Positions 1-7,567 of a stretch of DNA of 17,426 nt are shown here, piece after piece. The DNA is taken from contig CAMPAP010000065.1 in the NCBI GenBank assembly GCA_946631935.1, positions 1 through 17,426 on the forward strand, in the 5' to 3' direction. Source of the DNA: an uncultured Lachnospiraceae bacterium. Its GTDB lineage: Bacteria > Bacillota > Clostridia > Lachnospirales > Lachnospiraceae. A program made the position numbers and the translations under genes. The notes under the pieces were generated by a model, which searched no databases, was not told the DNA's origin, and worked only from the letters and a program-made list of their open reading frames with translations. The stretch's first letter is position 1. Each line of letters opens with the position of its first letter.

Positions 1-815
1 CGAAGAGCCCACTTGTTGCAGTCGAAGCCCATTACGATGACGTCTTTGTCTACGCCGTGGGAGATGCCGTGGTCGTCAAGAGCTGCAACAGCACCCTTTG
101 CCATACCGTCGTTCTCGGCATAGATGATGTTGAAGGGCTCGCCGCTGTTGATAACGGACTCGGTGATGGCCTTTGCTTCTGCCTCATCCCAGGATGCGGT
201 CTGCTCGACTACCAGGTTCCACTTCTCATCCTCTTCCACCTTCTCATCGAGCGGATCGCTGCGGCCGATCTGAGCATCACTGCCCATCACGCCCTGGATG
301 TGGATGATGTTGTACTCGTCAAGTTCCAAATCTTCCAGCCATGCGACAGCGGTCTCGCCTTCCTGGCGCATATCGGAAACAACTGCTGCGGTGTAAAGTT
401 CTTCGTCACAGTCGATCATACGGTCGAAGAGATAAACCTTGATACCTGCTTCCTGTGCCTTCTTAAGAACTTCGTCCCAGCCGGTGGTCTCTGCTGCAGA
501 GATGAGAAGATAATCAACACCTTCGGTGATGAATCCCTGAGCTGCCTGGAGCTGCTCGTCATTCTTGATGCTGTATGCGGTCTTAAGGTCATATCCGTTT
601 GCAGCGGAGAAAACATTCTCCATGTCCTTTACGTTAGCTTCACGATATCCGGACTCTGAAGGAGGGTTGTTGATAACACCAACCTTGATGGGTCCGTCTG
701 CTGCTCCGCCTGAAGCCCCACCTGAAGCACCGCCTGAAGTGCCGCAGCCTGCTACTGAGAGTACTGTCGTTGCAGCAACTGCCAGAGCAAGTATTTTCTT
801 ACCAAACTTGTTCAT
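1..815 (-). CDS. YtfQ-like sugar ABC transporter substrate-binding lipoprotein (partial, C-terminus outside window)
   Basis: This is probably the extracellular receptor of a pentose or galactofuranose ABC importer. The 271 visible codons start at ATG 813-815, with GGAGG nine bases upstream (825-829). The N-terminus is basic and then hydrophobic, and ends in the lipobox VAGC with the lipidated cysteine at residue 24. A Gly/Ala/Ser linker (residues 25-40, repeated SGGA) follows, then a periplasmic-binding-protein type I fold. TGWDEVLKKAQEAGI, LFDRMID, IQGVMGSDAQIGRS and AENDGMAKGA match the YtfQ/ChvE-type family in order. The frame is still open at position 1, so about 60-90 residues are missing. 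It is a paralogue of the binding protein at 997-2085. Its own leader of 181 bases suggests separate control, probably by the adjacent two-component system. ABC ATPase and permease genes are expected beyond position 1 but cannot be seen. The ligand is inferred from neighbours. Confidence 0.9.
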   Translation of the reverse strand, partial: MNKFGKKILALAVAATTVLSVAGCGTSGGASGGASGGAADGPIKVGVINNPPSESGYREANVKDMENVFSAANGYDLKTAYSIKNDEQLQAAQGFITEGVDYLLISAAETTGWDEVLKKAQEAGIKVYLFDRMIDCDEELYTAAVVSDMRQEGETAVAWLEDLELDEYNIIHIQGVMGSDAQIGRSDPLDEKVEEDEKWNLVVEQTASWDEAEAKAITESVINSGEPFNIIYAENDGMAKGAVAALDDHGISHGVDKDVIVMGFDCNKWAL

Positions 816-996
816 AATTATAAACCTCCCTAATCTGTGATCAACATTACCTTACCGTTTCCGGCAATGTTAATATAACAACTCGGGAGGTTCCTTTTAT
901 ACGGAATTTCTTTTGAATATATTTCAAAAATTTCTTTTTTTCATATTTTTTTTGGATTTTTTATTTTTGAATTGTGTTTTTTTATCGAAAACAGAT
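816..996 (-). promoter_or_regulatory. Control region upstream of the sugar-binding protein gene
   Basis: This 181-base, very A-rich (minus strand) gap separates the two binding-protein genes. The best -10 is TATAAA at 896-901; the hexamer 17 bases upstream (AAATAT, 919-924) is a poor -35, as expected for an activator-dependent promoter. A perfect inverted repeat TTTTGAA-TATAT-TTCAAAA (911-929) covers that -35 position. A second inverted repeat TGTTA-ATA-TAACA lies at 868-880. No hairpin followed by a minus-strand U-run is visible, so some read-through from the upstream operon is possible. Promoter assignment is inference; the repeats are seen directly. Confidence 0.45.
843..871 (-). promoter_or_regulatory. 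Possible leader hairpin 10 bases before the ribosome site
   Basis: In the minus-strand RNA, AACAUUGCC (871-863) can pair with GGUAAUGUU (851-843), giving a 9-bp stem with one G-U pair and an 11-base loop. It ends 13 bases before the GGAGG. It has no U-run and is not a terminator. It could be a leader stability or regulatory structure, or a DNA operator in duplex form. Confidence 0.3.
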
Positions 997-2085
997 CTAA
1001 TACTGCCTTTCTTCAAGGATCTCCCCGGTAAGAAGTGTTATCTCGTAATCACTGTCCGAAAGCTTTATGCTGCTTACGGTCTCATCGGCAGAAAAAGCCT
1101 TTTCCTCCACATAAGTGTACTTTGGAAATTCTTCGCCGCTGTCAACCGATTTTATAAGATCTCTTATGGTCTCGCCCTGAAGCGGATTGCATTCTACATC
1201 AAGCGCTATCTTCTTTTCAAGCACCTTGGTAAGTCCCGCATGAGTCGCATCGAAGGATATTATCAGTATCTCACCTTTGGTGATATCGGTACCGGCCTTT
1301 CTTCCGGATTTTTCGATGGCATCTATGGTACCAAGCGCCTCATTATCATTTTCGCAATATACCACGTTCACTTCCGGGTACCTTCTTAACAGATCCGTCA
1401 TTACCTCTTCGGCTTTAGACTGTGCATAATCCGCCGGAACGCTGGCTAAGATGTTCCAGCCGTATTCATAAGAAGCACTTTCAAGCCCTGATGTCCTTCC
1501 GATCTGGGCTGTGGCCCCTAACGTACCCTGAATGTCCACTATATTTATATCCTCGGGCCGGATATGTTTTCTGTCGGCATATGCTTTAAGCCAAAGGCAT
1601 GCTATCTCACTTTCCCTGGCAAAATCCGATCCGACCCAGGCCTTATAGAGGCTGTCATCTTTGACATCAACCTTACGGTCTACTATTATGACCGGGATCC
1701 CGGCTTCACCGGCTTCTCCAAGCACCGTGTCCCATCCCGTCTCAGTAACAGGCGCAAGCACGATATAATCAACTTCCTGCTGGATGAACTTTCTAATTGC
1801 AAGTATCTGTTTATCCTGCTTTTGCTGTGCATCATCAAATATAAGATCTATGCCGTTATACCGGGAAAGACTGTTTTTTATGGATTCCGTATTGGCGACT
1901 CTCCAGTCAGACTCCGCGCCGACCTGTGAAAAGCCCACCGTCAGGTAATCAACATCATAATAGACAACTCCCGGTTTTTCTTCCTTTTGGCATGCGGAAA
2001 GAAAAAGCATGCCAAATGAAAAAACGCAGGCAAGCACATATGCCGTGATCTTTTTTATTCGCTTTTTATTATCAGTCATGTTCAT
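997..2085 (-). CDS. YtfQ-like sugar-binding lipoprotein, probable sensor subunit (AraP-like)
   Basis: This is a predicted extracellular lipoprotein of 362 residues. A signal segment (residues 9-31) leads to the lipobox LSAC with cysteine 32. The mature part closely follows YtfQ-type binding proteins: LTVGFSQVGAESDWR near residue 46, then DAQQKQDKQ, LAPVTETGWDTVL, VDRKVDVKD, DIQGTLGATAQIGRT and CENDNEALG. Its ATG (2083-2085) lies 14 bases inside the end of the histidine kinase gene and has no strong ribosome site, so translational coupling is likely; a second ATG two codons later (2077-2079) is an alternative. Being last in a regulator-kinase-lipoprotein set, it probably presents sugar to the kinase, as the lipoprotein does in the AraPST three-component system of Geobacillus stearothermophilus. 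A transport role cannot be excluded. The C-terminus ends normally at TAG 997-999. Confidence 0.88.
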   Translation of the reverse strand: MNMTDNKKRIKKITAYVLACVFSFGMLFLSACQKEEKPGVVYYDVDYLTVGFSQVGAESDWRVANTESIKNSLSRYNGIDLIFDDAQQKQDKQILAIRKFIQQEVDYIVLAPVTETGWDTVLGEAGEAGIPVIIVDRKVDVKDDSLYKAWVGSDFARESEIACLWLKAYADRKHIRPEDINIVDIQGTLGATAQIGRTSGLESASYEYGWNILASVPADYAQSKAEEVMTDLLRRYPEVNVVYCENDNEALGTIDAIEKSGRKAGTDITKGEILIISFDATHAGLTKVLEKKIALDVECNPLQGETIRDLIKSVDSGEEFPKYTYVEEKAFSADETVSSIKLSDSDYEITLLTGEILEERQY

Positions 2086-3547
2086 TGATCCCGTAATTTG
2101 CCGGTATCCTTACCGTTACCGTTGTACCTTCTCCAAATATGCTTTCGACGCTCATTCCGTATTCTTCGCCGTACAGCATTTCAATCCTTTTTTCAACATT
2201 TGCCATTCCGTACCCGCCTTCTTTTTCACGGGTCACGCGTCCTGATATAAGACCGCGAAGATTCTCAAGTTCAGCCTCATTCATGCCCCTGCCGTTATCC
2301 TGAACGGTAAAGGTGATATCTTCTCCTTTCTTTGTACCCGAAACCTTTATGAGGCCCTTGCCTCTTTTGTTTTTTATTCCGTGATAAAGGGCATTTTCCA
2401 CAATGGGCTGAAGAGTAAGCTTCTGTATATGGTACTCTAAGATATCTTCGTCAAAATCCAGCTCATAATCAAGGATATCCTGATATCTGTATCTCTGGAT
2501 CTCAAGATAGCTCTTGATATGATTACGTTCATTTTCGATGGATATCTCACTCTTTCCCTTACTGAGAGATATGCGGAAAAAGCTGGATAATTCCTGAACT
2601 ATCTGTATGGCCTTATGGTTTTCTCCCGCCTCGGTCATCCACACTATGGCATCGAGAGTATTGTATAAAAAGTGGGGATTGATCTGTTCCTGTAAAAGTC
2701 TGAGCTCCGCATCCTTGGCGTTTTCCTGCTCACGGTGGATATCATCGATAAGCGTCTTCATTTCCCTGACCATGCTGTTAAAACTTTCGGCAAGGATCTC
2801 CATCTCATCATTGCTTCCCGGATGATATTCAATGGAAAAATCTCCCCCGGCAAAACGCTGAGTCATATCCACAAGCTCCGTGACGGGAGTCGTGATCCTT
2901 TTTGCTATGGCCCTTGAATGAATATATATTGCAGCAACAAATATTATCAGAAGGATGATGAGTATCCTCAGGGTCAAAAGCAGACTGGATGAAACCTCCT
3001 GTCTGAGCCTCTCCATATTGGTACCTTCATCATATATGTACTGCTGGATATCTGTCTGGATAAGCGAAGTAAGAACACGGATGTTCATGTCGAGCATCTC
3101 CATGTTCTCATCATAATGTCCGCCTTCTTCGACATTTATCAGGATATCATCAACACGTTCGTCAAGGATTCCAAACAGCTTGATCAAAGCGTCAAGATCC
3201 GCAATGACATTCTGCTCGCCTGCTTTTTCCCTGAGGCCGATAAAATGCTGCCTGGCATCATTTATCTGGGCCTTGGGATCGTCACCTTCAAGTTTTTCCT
3301 CGGAATTGGTCCAGTTGGCGGAACCGATGATGATCCTGTACATGGTTTCATCAAGTTTGTCCTTGAAGTCCATGCTGTATTCGTTTACGCCGGTGATATT
3401 GCGCACAAGACGGTCATACTGCTGGTAGTATACGTACATACGGGCGATCGAAACACTGAAAAGAATAATAAAAGGAACAATGCACGCCCAGATATATTTA
3501 ATTAGTTTTGTCTGGATCCTGCTGACTTTCTTTTTATTATGATTCAT
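2072..3547 (-). CDS. YesM-type membrane sensor histidine kinase (AraS-like)
   Basis: This kinase has 491 residues. It has a first membrane segment at about 16-38, an extracellular region of about 145 residues rich in charged helices, a second membrane segment at about 187-209, a HAMP domain (about 210-264), a short coiled coil, and the His_kinase domain with the phospho-acceptor H292 in NPHFLYNTLDA (290-300). The HATPase domain shows the N-box around N385 (VENALYHGIKNK), DNGRGM (417-422) and GGYGMANV (444-451). All key residues are present. I chose ATG 3545-3547 because MNHNKKK leads straight into the first membrane helix and overlaps the end of the regulator gene by 11 bases. A longer in-frame start at 3646 would add 33 residues unlike the family, lying over the AraC-domain codons. 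It should receive a signal from the adjacent lipoprotein and phosphorylate the regulator encoded at 3537-5213. Confidence 0.93.
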   Translation of the reverse strand: MNHNKKKVSRIQTKLIKYIWACIVPFIILFSVSIARMYVYYQQYDRLVRNITGVNEYSMDFKDKLDETMYRIIIGSANWTNSEEKLEGDDPKAQINDARQHFIGLREKAGEQNVIADLDALIKLFGILDERVDDILINVEEGGHYDENMEMLDMNIRVLTSLIQTDIQQYIYDEGTNMERLRQEVSSSLLLTLRILIILLIIFVAAIYIHSRAIAKRITTPVTELVDMTQRFAGGDFSIEYHPGSNDEMEILAESFNSMVREMKTLIDDIHREQENAKDAELRLLQEQINPHFLYNTLDAIVWMTEAGENHKAIQIVQELSSFFRISLSKGKSEISIENERNHIKSYLEIQRYRYQDILDYELDFDEDILEYHIQKLTLQPIVENALYHGIKNKRGKGLIKVSGTKKGEDITFTVQDNGRGMNEAELENLRGLISGRVTREKEGGYGMANVEKRIEMLYGEEYGMSVESIFGEGTTVTVRIPANYGINEHD

Positions 3548-5213
3548 TCTTCGACTTTCTGTATTCCTTGGGAGACATTCCCTGGGTCTTCTTGAAGATG
3601 TAACTGAAATAATGAGGGTCATGGTATCCCACCTCAAAACCCACATCGGATGTCTTCATGGGAGTTGAGACCAGAAGATCCCTGGCCTTTTCCATGCGAA
3701 CCCCGGTAAGATAATCTATGAAAGTCTGACCGGTCTCTTTTCTGAAGATCGCACTGAAATGATTGGAACTTACGTTGACATGCGCCGAGACGGTCTGCAG
3801 CGACATATCCTCATTCTGATAATTTTCAAGGATAAACTGCTGTGCTCTTGTGATGATCTCGGAATACTTCTGGTTTGAAAGAGTATTCCTGTACTCTATT
3901 ATCTTTTTTAGAAGTTTTTTCAGATATTCTCTTGCCGTATCGGATGATGAATTGTACTTTACGGGATCCGACAGTTCTCCCAGGATATCCGCCGACTCAT
4001 CCCTTGAAACTCCGACGCTCTCAAGAAGTGCCACCGAACACAGAAGGGACTCCACAAGCACATACTGTCTGAGGATCATGGACTCCATGGAATCGGGTCC
4101 CATGCTGACAAAATATTCCTCGACAAAGTCTTCGATCTCGGAAAGCGATCCCTGTCTGAGAAAATTATAAAAACTCAGACGGGACACGGTTCCGGCATCG
4201 ATATTTTTTATGTCTATATCCGTTATGGGGTCAGCGCCCGCCCCGGCAGTTTCCGACTTGGTTATCTTCTGCAGTGTACTTTCTTCTTCGCCATCCGTGC
4301 GGAAAACAAAGCTTCCGCCCAGCATGTATCTTTCGGCAAATTTTTTTCCAGCATCGGAATAGGATGTGTTAACATCCCTGATCCTCTCCACCGCTTTACC
4401 AACGGAGATAAAATAGATCATCTCGGGATATCCGGAAAGATACTCCTCTATGGAGCGGATCCTGTCATCAATATTTTGGCGGATCTCACTCAGTGAATCG
4501 GATTTTTCAAGAAAGCAGAGTACGTCTCCCACCTGATCATACAGGTATACATCCGAGTTCTGAGTATATTTTTCCCGTATCTGCTTATATATCTCTTCCT
4601 TTACCGAGGAATATGTATCTATGGCAGAGGACATATCCTGCTTCGGAAAGACCTGCATCAGTACAACCGCATAAAACGCCGCAGTGATATCTATTCCCAG
4701 CTCTCTTCCGTTTTGCACGGAATCAGACACGGACAGTTTTCCGTCAATGATGTCATGCAAAAATTTCTGTTGCTCAAGGATCCTGATCTCTTCCCTGTCC
4801 TTCAGATACTTCTGACGCACCTCATCTTCCAGGCGTCTGCTTCTGATGTTCTCCGCGATCTCCTTAAGCTTTCCCATAAGGCTTTCACCTGAAACAGGCT
4901 TGAGTATATATTCTTCCACTCCGATGCTGATGGCTTCCCTGGCATAATTGAAGTCATCATAACCGCTGAGGACCACGATCCTGATATCGGGAAGTTCTTT
5001 TTTTACCAGTCTTGAAAGTTCAAGGCCATCCATAAAGGGCATCCTTATATCCGTGATGAGGATGTCGGGTTTTTCTTTTATTATCTTGGGAAACGCAACT
5101 TCTCCGTCCCCTGCTTCCCCCACAAGTACAAATCCGTCGCTTTCCCAGTCGACGGATTTTTTTATACCTTCCCTGATGGCATATTCATCTTCAACCAAAA
5201 ATACTTTGATCAT
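3537..5213 (-). CDS. YesN-type response regulator with AraC DNA-binding domain (AraT-like)
   Basis: This regulator has 558 residues. The receiver domain (1-about 120) has the acidic pair E8/D9, phospho-acceptor D55 in ILITDIRMP, switch residue S83 in VLSGYDD and K105 in ILKP. A middle region of about 330 residues without obvious motifs is typical of YesN proteins. The C-terminal 108 residues form an AraC/XylS domain: helix-turn-helix 1 at about 471-492 and helix-turn-helix 2 at about 520-541 with the signature VGYHDPHYFSYIFKK. The start at ATG 5211-5213 gives the classic MIKVFLVEDE beginning; the ribosome site is weak (AAGG 13 bases upstream), so coupling to araD, which ends 18 bases before, is plausible. 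Likely target promoters are the binding-protein promoter at 816-996 and perhaps its own operon. The target assignment is inference. Confidence 0.93.
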   Translation of the reverse strand: MIKVFLVEDEYAIREGIKKSVDWESDGFVLVGEAGDGEVAFPKIIKEKPDILITDIRMPFMDGLELSRLVKKELPDIRIVVLSGYDDFNYAREAISIGVEEYILKPVSGESLMGKLKEIAENIRSRRLEDEVRQKYLKDREEIRILEQQKFLHDIIDGKLSVSDSVQNGRELGIDITAAFYAVVLMQVFPKQDMSSAIDTYSSVKEEIYKQIREKYTQNSDVYLYDQVGDVLCFLEKSDSLSEIRQNIDDRIRSIEEYLSGYPEMIYFISVGKAVERIRDVNTSYSDAGKKFAERYMLGGSFVFRTDGEEESTLQKITKSETAGAGADPITDIDIKNIDAGTVSRLSFYNFLRQGSLSEIEDFVEEYFVSMGPDSMESMILRQYVLVESLLCSVALLESVGVSRDESADILGELSDPVKYNSSSDTAREYLKKLLKKIIEYRNTLSNQKYSEIITRAQQFILENYQNEDMSLQTVSAHVNVSSNHFSAIFRKETGQTFIDYLTGVRMEKARDLLVSTPMKTSDVGFEVGYHDPHYFSYIFKKTQGMSPKEYRKSKNES

Positions 5214-5231
5214 TATGTCCGCTGTACCTTT

Positions 5232-5927
5232 TCAGTTCTGTCCGTAATATGCGTTTGCGCCGTGCTTGCGGAAGAAATGCTTGTCCCTGATACAATCCGG
5301 GGCAGACTTTACATCGGGATTGATGAGTTCGGTCTTAAGAGCCATCTTCGCAACCTCTTCAAGGACCACCGCATTGTGAACAGCTTCAGCCGCATCCTTT
5401 CCCCAGGTAAAAGGTCCGTGATTGGTACACAGAACACCGGGGGTATACATGGGATCAAGTCCCTTTGAGTCAAAGGTTTCTATGATAACAAGCCCGGTGT
5501 TTTTTTCATACTCCCCGTTTATCTCCTCGGGAGTAAGGCTTCTTGCACAGGGGATCTCTCCGTAAAAATAATCCGCATGAGTCGTTCCGTACAAAGGAAT
5601 GCTGCGTCCCGCCTGGGCCCAGGATGTGGCTTCCGGAGAATGGGTATGTACCACGCCTCCTATTTTTTCATACCTTTTGTAAAGCTCAAGATGCGTAGGC
5701 GTGTCCGAGGAGGGCTTATATCTGCCCTCGATCTTATTGCCCTCAAGATCCATTACCACCATATCATCAGGAGTCATGGATTCATAATCAACACCGCTGG
5801 GCTTTATGACAAAATATCCGCTTGCCCTGTCTATCGCACTTACATTTCCCCATGTATAGGTTACAAGTTTTCTTCTGGGGAGTTCCATATTCGCTTCATA
5901 TACGAGTTTTTTTAATTCTTCAAGCAT
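5232..5927 (-). CDS. araD: L-ribulose-5-phosphate 4-epimerase
   Basis: This cytoplasmic class II aldolase-fold enzyme converts L-ribulose 5-phosphate to D-xylulose 5-phosphate, the last dedicated step of L-arabinose use. It has 231 residues, the same length as E. coli AraD, which it follows end to end (LVTYTWGNVSAID, FVIKPSGVDY, KPSSDTPTH, GTTHADYFYG, INGEYE). The metal ligands H94, H96 and H170 and the catalytic D119 and Y228 are present, each one position lower than in E. coli; D75 is also kept. I chose ATG 5925-5927 because it starts MLEELKK like the family and has GGAG eight bases upstream (5936-5939); an in-frame ATG at 5948 would add seven residues and has no ribosome site. It follows the kinase gene by 33 bases and precedes the regulator by 18, so it is co-transcribed with both. 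Some homologues act on L-xylulose 5-phosphate (UlaF), but the kinase neighbour favours arabinose. Confidence 0.95.
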   Translation of the reverse strand: MLEELKKLVYEANMELPRRKLVTYTWGNVSAIDRASGYFVIKPSGVDYESMTPDDMVVMDLEGNKIEGRYKPSSDTPTHLELYKRYEKIGGVVHTHSPEATSWAQAGRSIPLYGTTHADYFYGEIPCARSLTPEEINGEYEKNTGLVIIETFDSKGLDPMYTPGVLCTNHGPFTWGKDAAEAVHNAVVLEEVAKMALKTELINPDVKSAPDCIRDKHFFRKHGANAYYGQN

Positions 5928-5960
5928 TCCTTTTTCTCCGATAATCAATCTTTCAATATT

Positions 5961-7547
5961 TTAAACTTTCAATGAACCGACTGCCGCTTTTTCGAGGGGA
6001 AGGGTATTTTTGAACACCTTCATGAATTCATTAAATCCGTTTATCTCTTCTTCGGTAGCACTAACAGTGGTTCCCTCCTGACCGGCAAAGATCTCGTTAT
6101 TCAGGAAATCTGCCAGTGACATATCCCCTGCTTTTTCAAGGTAAAGAGCAAGGATCGCCATCCCCCAGGCGCCTCCCTCTCCTGCGGTCTTCATTACCGT
6201 AACAGGGCCTCCCGTTGCAGCGCTCATGATCCTCTGGCCCACTTCCTCCGTCTTGAAATATCCGCCGTGTCCGTAGAGCTTGTCCACCTTGATATCTTCT
6301 TCGTTAAAAAGAATATCCATTCCGTACTTCAGCGTACTTACCGCAGAGTAAAGATGAAGTCTCATAAAGTTTGCAAGGGAAAAATCCGCATTGACATTTC
6401 TTGCAAATACAGGCCTTCCTTCATCAAATCCGGTAACAGGCTCACCGGAAAAATAATTGAATCCCGCAAGTCCGCCGCAATCCGGGGCACCTTTTAACGC
6501 AACCTTGAACAGGTTGGTATAAAGCGCATCCATTGAGACTTCCTGGCCCATAAGTTCCGAATACTCTTTGAAGATATTGACCCATGCATTAATGTCTGAA
6601 GTACAGTTGTTACAATGTACCATGGCAACATCATCACCCACGGGTGTGGTGACAACATCTATCTCTTCGTGCACTCCCTTAAGTGCGTGCTCCATTACTA
6701 TCATGGCAAAAATACTGGTTCCGGCAGACACATTACCGGTGCGTACTGCAACAGAGTTGGTTGCGACCATTCCGGTTCCCGCATCTCCTTCAGGAGGGCA
6801 AAGAGGGATTCCCGCTTCGAGCATTCCGCTTCTGTCAAGCTTTGCAGCGCCTTCGGGAGTGAGAGTTCCTGCTTTTTCTCCGGCCTTAAGGACTTTGGGA
6901 AGAATCTCCGTTATCTTCCATGTGTAATCTCCTGCAAGCTTATCGAATTTTTCAAGATATTCTTTATTGTAATCACAAGTCTTACTGTCAATGGGGAACA
7001 TACCGGATGCATCGCCGATGCCCAGTACCTTCTCTCCCGTCAGCTGCCAGTGAATGTATCCCGCAAGCGTCGTAAAGAATGTGATGTTTCCCACATGCTC
7101 TTCTTTGTTCAGCATAGCCTGATACAAATGGGATATACTCCATCTCTGAGGGATGTTAAAACCGAATTCTTTGGTGAGCTTCGATGCCGCTTCTTCCGTA
7201 ATGGTATTTCTCCATGTCCTGAAGGGAACAAGAAGCTCGTTATTTTTATCAAAAGCCATGTATCCGTGCATCATGGCACTGAACCCGATGGCTCCGAGTT
7301 TTTTTATCCCGGTACCGTACTCTTTTTTTACATTAGCTGCCAGATCTGAGTATGCATCAGCAAGTCCGTCCCAGATCATATCCAGGCTGTATGTCCACAC
7401 ACCGTTCTCATATCTGTTTTCCCAGGCATGTCCTCCCTGGGCTATGGGTGCTCCGCTCTCATCCACCAGCACCGCCTTGATCCTTGTGGAACCGAACTCG
7501 ATCCCAAGAACCGCTTTCCCTGACTCTATAACTTCCTTTGTACCCAT
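5961..7547 (-). CDS. FGGY-family pentulose kinase, probable L-ribulokinase
   Basis: This is a predicted cytoplasmic sugar kinase of 528 residues. The first phosphate-binding loop is GIEFGSTRIKA (15-25), with glutamate 17 where many FGGY kinases have aspartate. The probable catalytic base is D255 in EGDAGTGM (253-260). The adenosine-binding half shows GTSIFAMIV (276-284), YGHGGYFKT (425-433) and TAGEGGAWGMA (454-464). Start ATG 7545-7547 has GAGG seven bases upstream. It does not look like classic E. coli AraB and would often be labelled xylulokinase. However, it sits directly before araD, and clostridia are known to carry a divergent ribulokinase (AraK in Clostridium acetobutylicum) once annotated as a xylulose kinase. 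L-ribulokinase is therefore the best reading; substrate remains inference. It starts 20 bases after the diguanylate cyclase gene ends, so the two are probably on one transcript. Confidence 0.88.
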   Translation of the reverse strand: MGTKEVIESGKAVLGIEFGSTRIKAVLVDESGAPIAQGGHAWENRYENGVWTYSLDMIWDGLADAYSDLAANVKKEYGTGIKKLGAIGFSAMMHGYMAFDKNNELLVPFRTWRNTITEEAASKLTKEFGFNIPQRWSISHLYQAMLNKEEHVGNITFFTTLAGYIHWQLTGEKVLGIGDASGMFPIDSKTCDYNKEYLEKFDKLAGDYTWKITEILPKVLKAGEKAGTLTPEGAAKLDRSGMLEAGIPLCPPEGDAGTGMVATNSVAVRTGNVSAGTSIFAMIVMEHALKGVHEEIDVVTTPVGDDVAMVHCNNCTSDINAWVNIFKEYSELMGQEVSMDALYTNLFKVALKGAPDCGGLAGFNYFSGEPVTGFDEGRPVFARNVNADFSLANFMRLHLYSAVSTLKYGMDILFNEEDIKVDKLYGHGGYFKTEEVGQRIMSAATGGPVTVMKTAGEGGAWGMAILALYLEKAGDMSLADFLNNEIFAGQEGTTVSATEEEINGFNEFMKVFKNTLPLEKAAVGSLKV

Positions 7548-7567
7548 TTTTGTTCCTCGCTTTTCCC

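Noticed and set aside
57..659. Open frame of about 200 codons on the plus strand
   Set aside because: It is the antisense shadow of the sugar-binding protein gene that reads through to position 1 on the minus strand.
700..745. Short tandem repeat as a CRISPR or mobile-element trace
   Set aside because: The repeat simply encodes the Ser-Gly-Gly-Ala linker of the lipoprotein; there are no spacers.
905..985. T-rich tract on the plus strand as a terminator
   Set aside because: No GC-rich hairpin precedes it and no plus-strand gene lies upstream; on the minus strand it is A-rich.
3548..3646. Longer N-terminus for the histidine kinase
   Set aside because: The extra 33 residues overlap the AraC-domain codons in another frame, do not resemble kinase N-termini, and the ATG at 3547 leads straight to the first membrane helix.
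5928..5948. Longer start for araD
   Set aside because: It would add seven residues over the ribosome site GGAG; the start at 5927 matches the E. coli length and N-terminus.
6615..7349. Open frame of about 244 codons on the plus strand
   Set aside because: It lies entirely antisense to the pentulose kinase and has no ribosome site or family features.
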